Shown one piece after another: positions 11,860 through 11,871 of a stretch of DNA of 11,871 nucleotides. Source of the stretch: Ktedonobacter racemifer. GTDB lineage: Bacteria > Chloroflexota > DTOL01 > JACQYG01. Each line of letters opens with the position of its first letter. Position 1 is the first letter of the stretch. The stretch lies in contig DYIS01000020.1 of NCBI GenBank assembly GCA_020723545.1, positions 4,625-16,495 of the forward strand, in the 5' to 3' direction. Both the position numbers and the translations under genes were made by a program. The notes under the pieces are model-generated. The model was not told the DNA's origin, searched no databases, and worked only from the letters and a program-made list of their open reading frames with translations.

Positions 11860-11871
11860 AGACCAAGGAGG

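Noticed and set aside
10406..11866. Long minus-strand open frame of 486 codons
   Set aside because: It is antisense to the binding-protein gene, which has signal peptide, lipobox and family motifs; the antisense frame is open because of GC-rich codon bias.

Overview
The window is GC-rich bacterial chromosome. Gene content and style suggest a member of the Chloroflexota, probably Anaerolineae: an hsp20-lon pair, a coaX-coaBC pair, a lipoprotein sugar-binding protein with a long Pro/Thr linker, an MFS protein of a type common there, and strong sigma70-like promoters. This placement is inference from family resemblance, not from a marker gene.

Left part (1-8405, all genes on the minus strand; read right to left). 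A promoter at 8376-8405 opens a leader of about 320 nt. The leader contains a closed structured domain and then a convincing terminator/antiterminator pair (8154-8227), followed by coaX (type III pantothenate kinase) and coaBC (phosphopantothenoylcysteine decarboxylase/synthetase). The two genes overlap by 14 nt and cover steps 1-3 of coenzyme A synthesis from pantothenate. A probable terminator follows coaBC. A textbook promoter (5888-5916) then starts the run hsp20 (small heat-shock protein), lon (ATP-dependent protease), a PHP/AlbA_2 fusion protein of unknown role, and a MogA/MoaB-like molybdopterin protein. hsp20-lon and PHP-moaB overlap by 4 nt (ATGA and GTGA). Further on, with gaps of 165 and 120 nt, lie a DUF2007 protein and the first 54 codons of an MFS transporter cut by the window edge.

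Right part (8497-11871, plus strand). A LacI-family regulator is expressed from a consensus promoter whose start region carries two tandem operators (TAACNCGNGTTA type); a third similar site lies in front of the next gene. That gene is a MalF-like sugar permease lacking its middle, including the loop that contacts the ATPase. The second permease expected next is absent and only a 19-codon ORF with a perfect Shine-Dalgarno stands in its place. An intact lipoprotein sugar-binding protein resembling alpha-glucoside binders (AglE type) follows, then a very long palindrome, a small palindrome and a promoter for a gene beyond the window. The regulator and binding protein look functional while the membrane part looks broken (or mis-assembled).

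Most worth checking: the coaX leader attenuator, the PHP/AlbA_2 fusion with an unrecognised C-terminal module, the LacI operator set, the deleted permease, and a dispersed 18-bp palindrome seen three times. No rRNA, tRNA, CRISPR array or insertion sequence was seen. I did not find a clear new multi-gene system.
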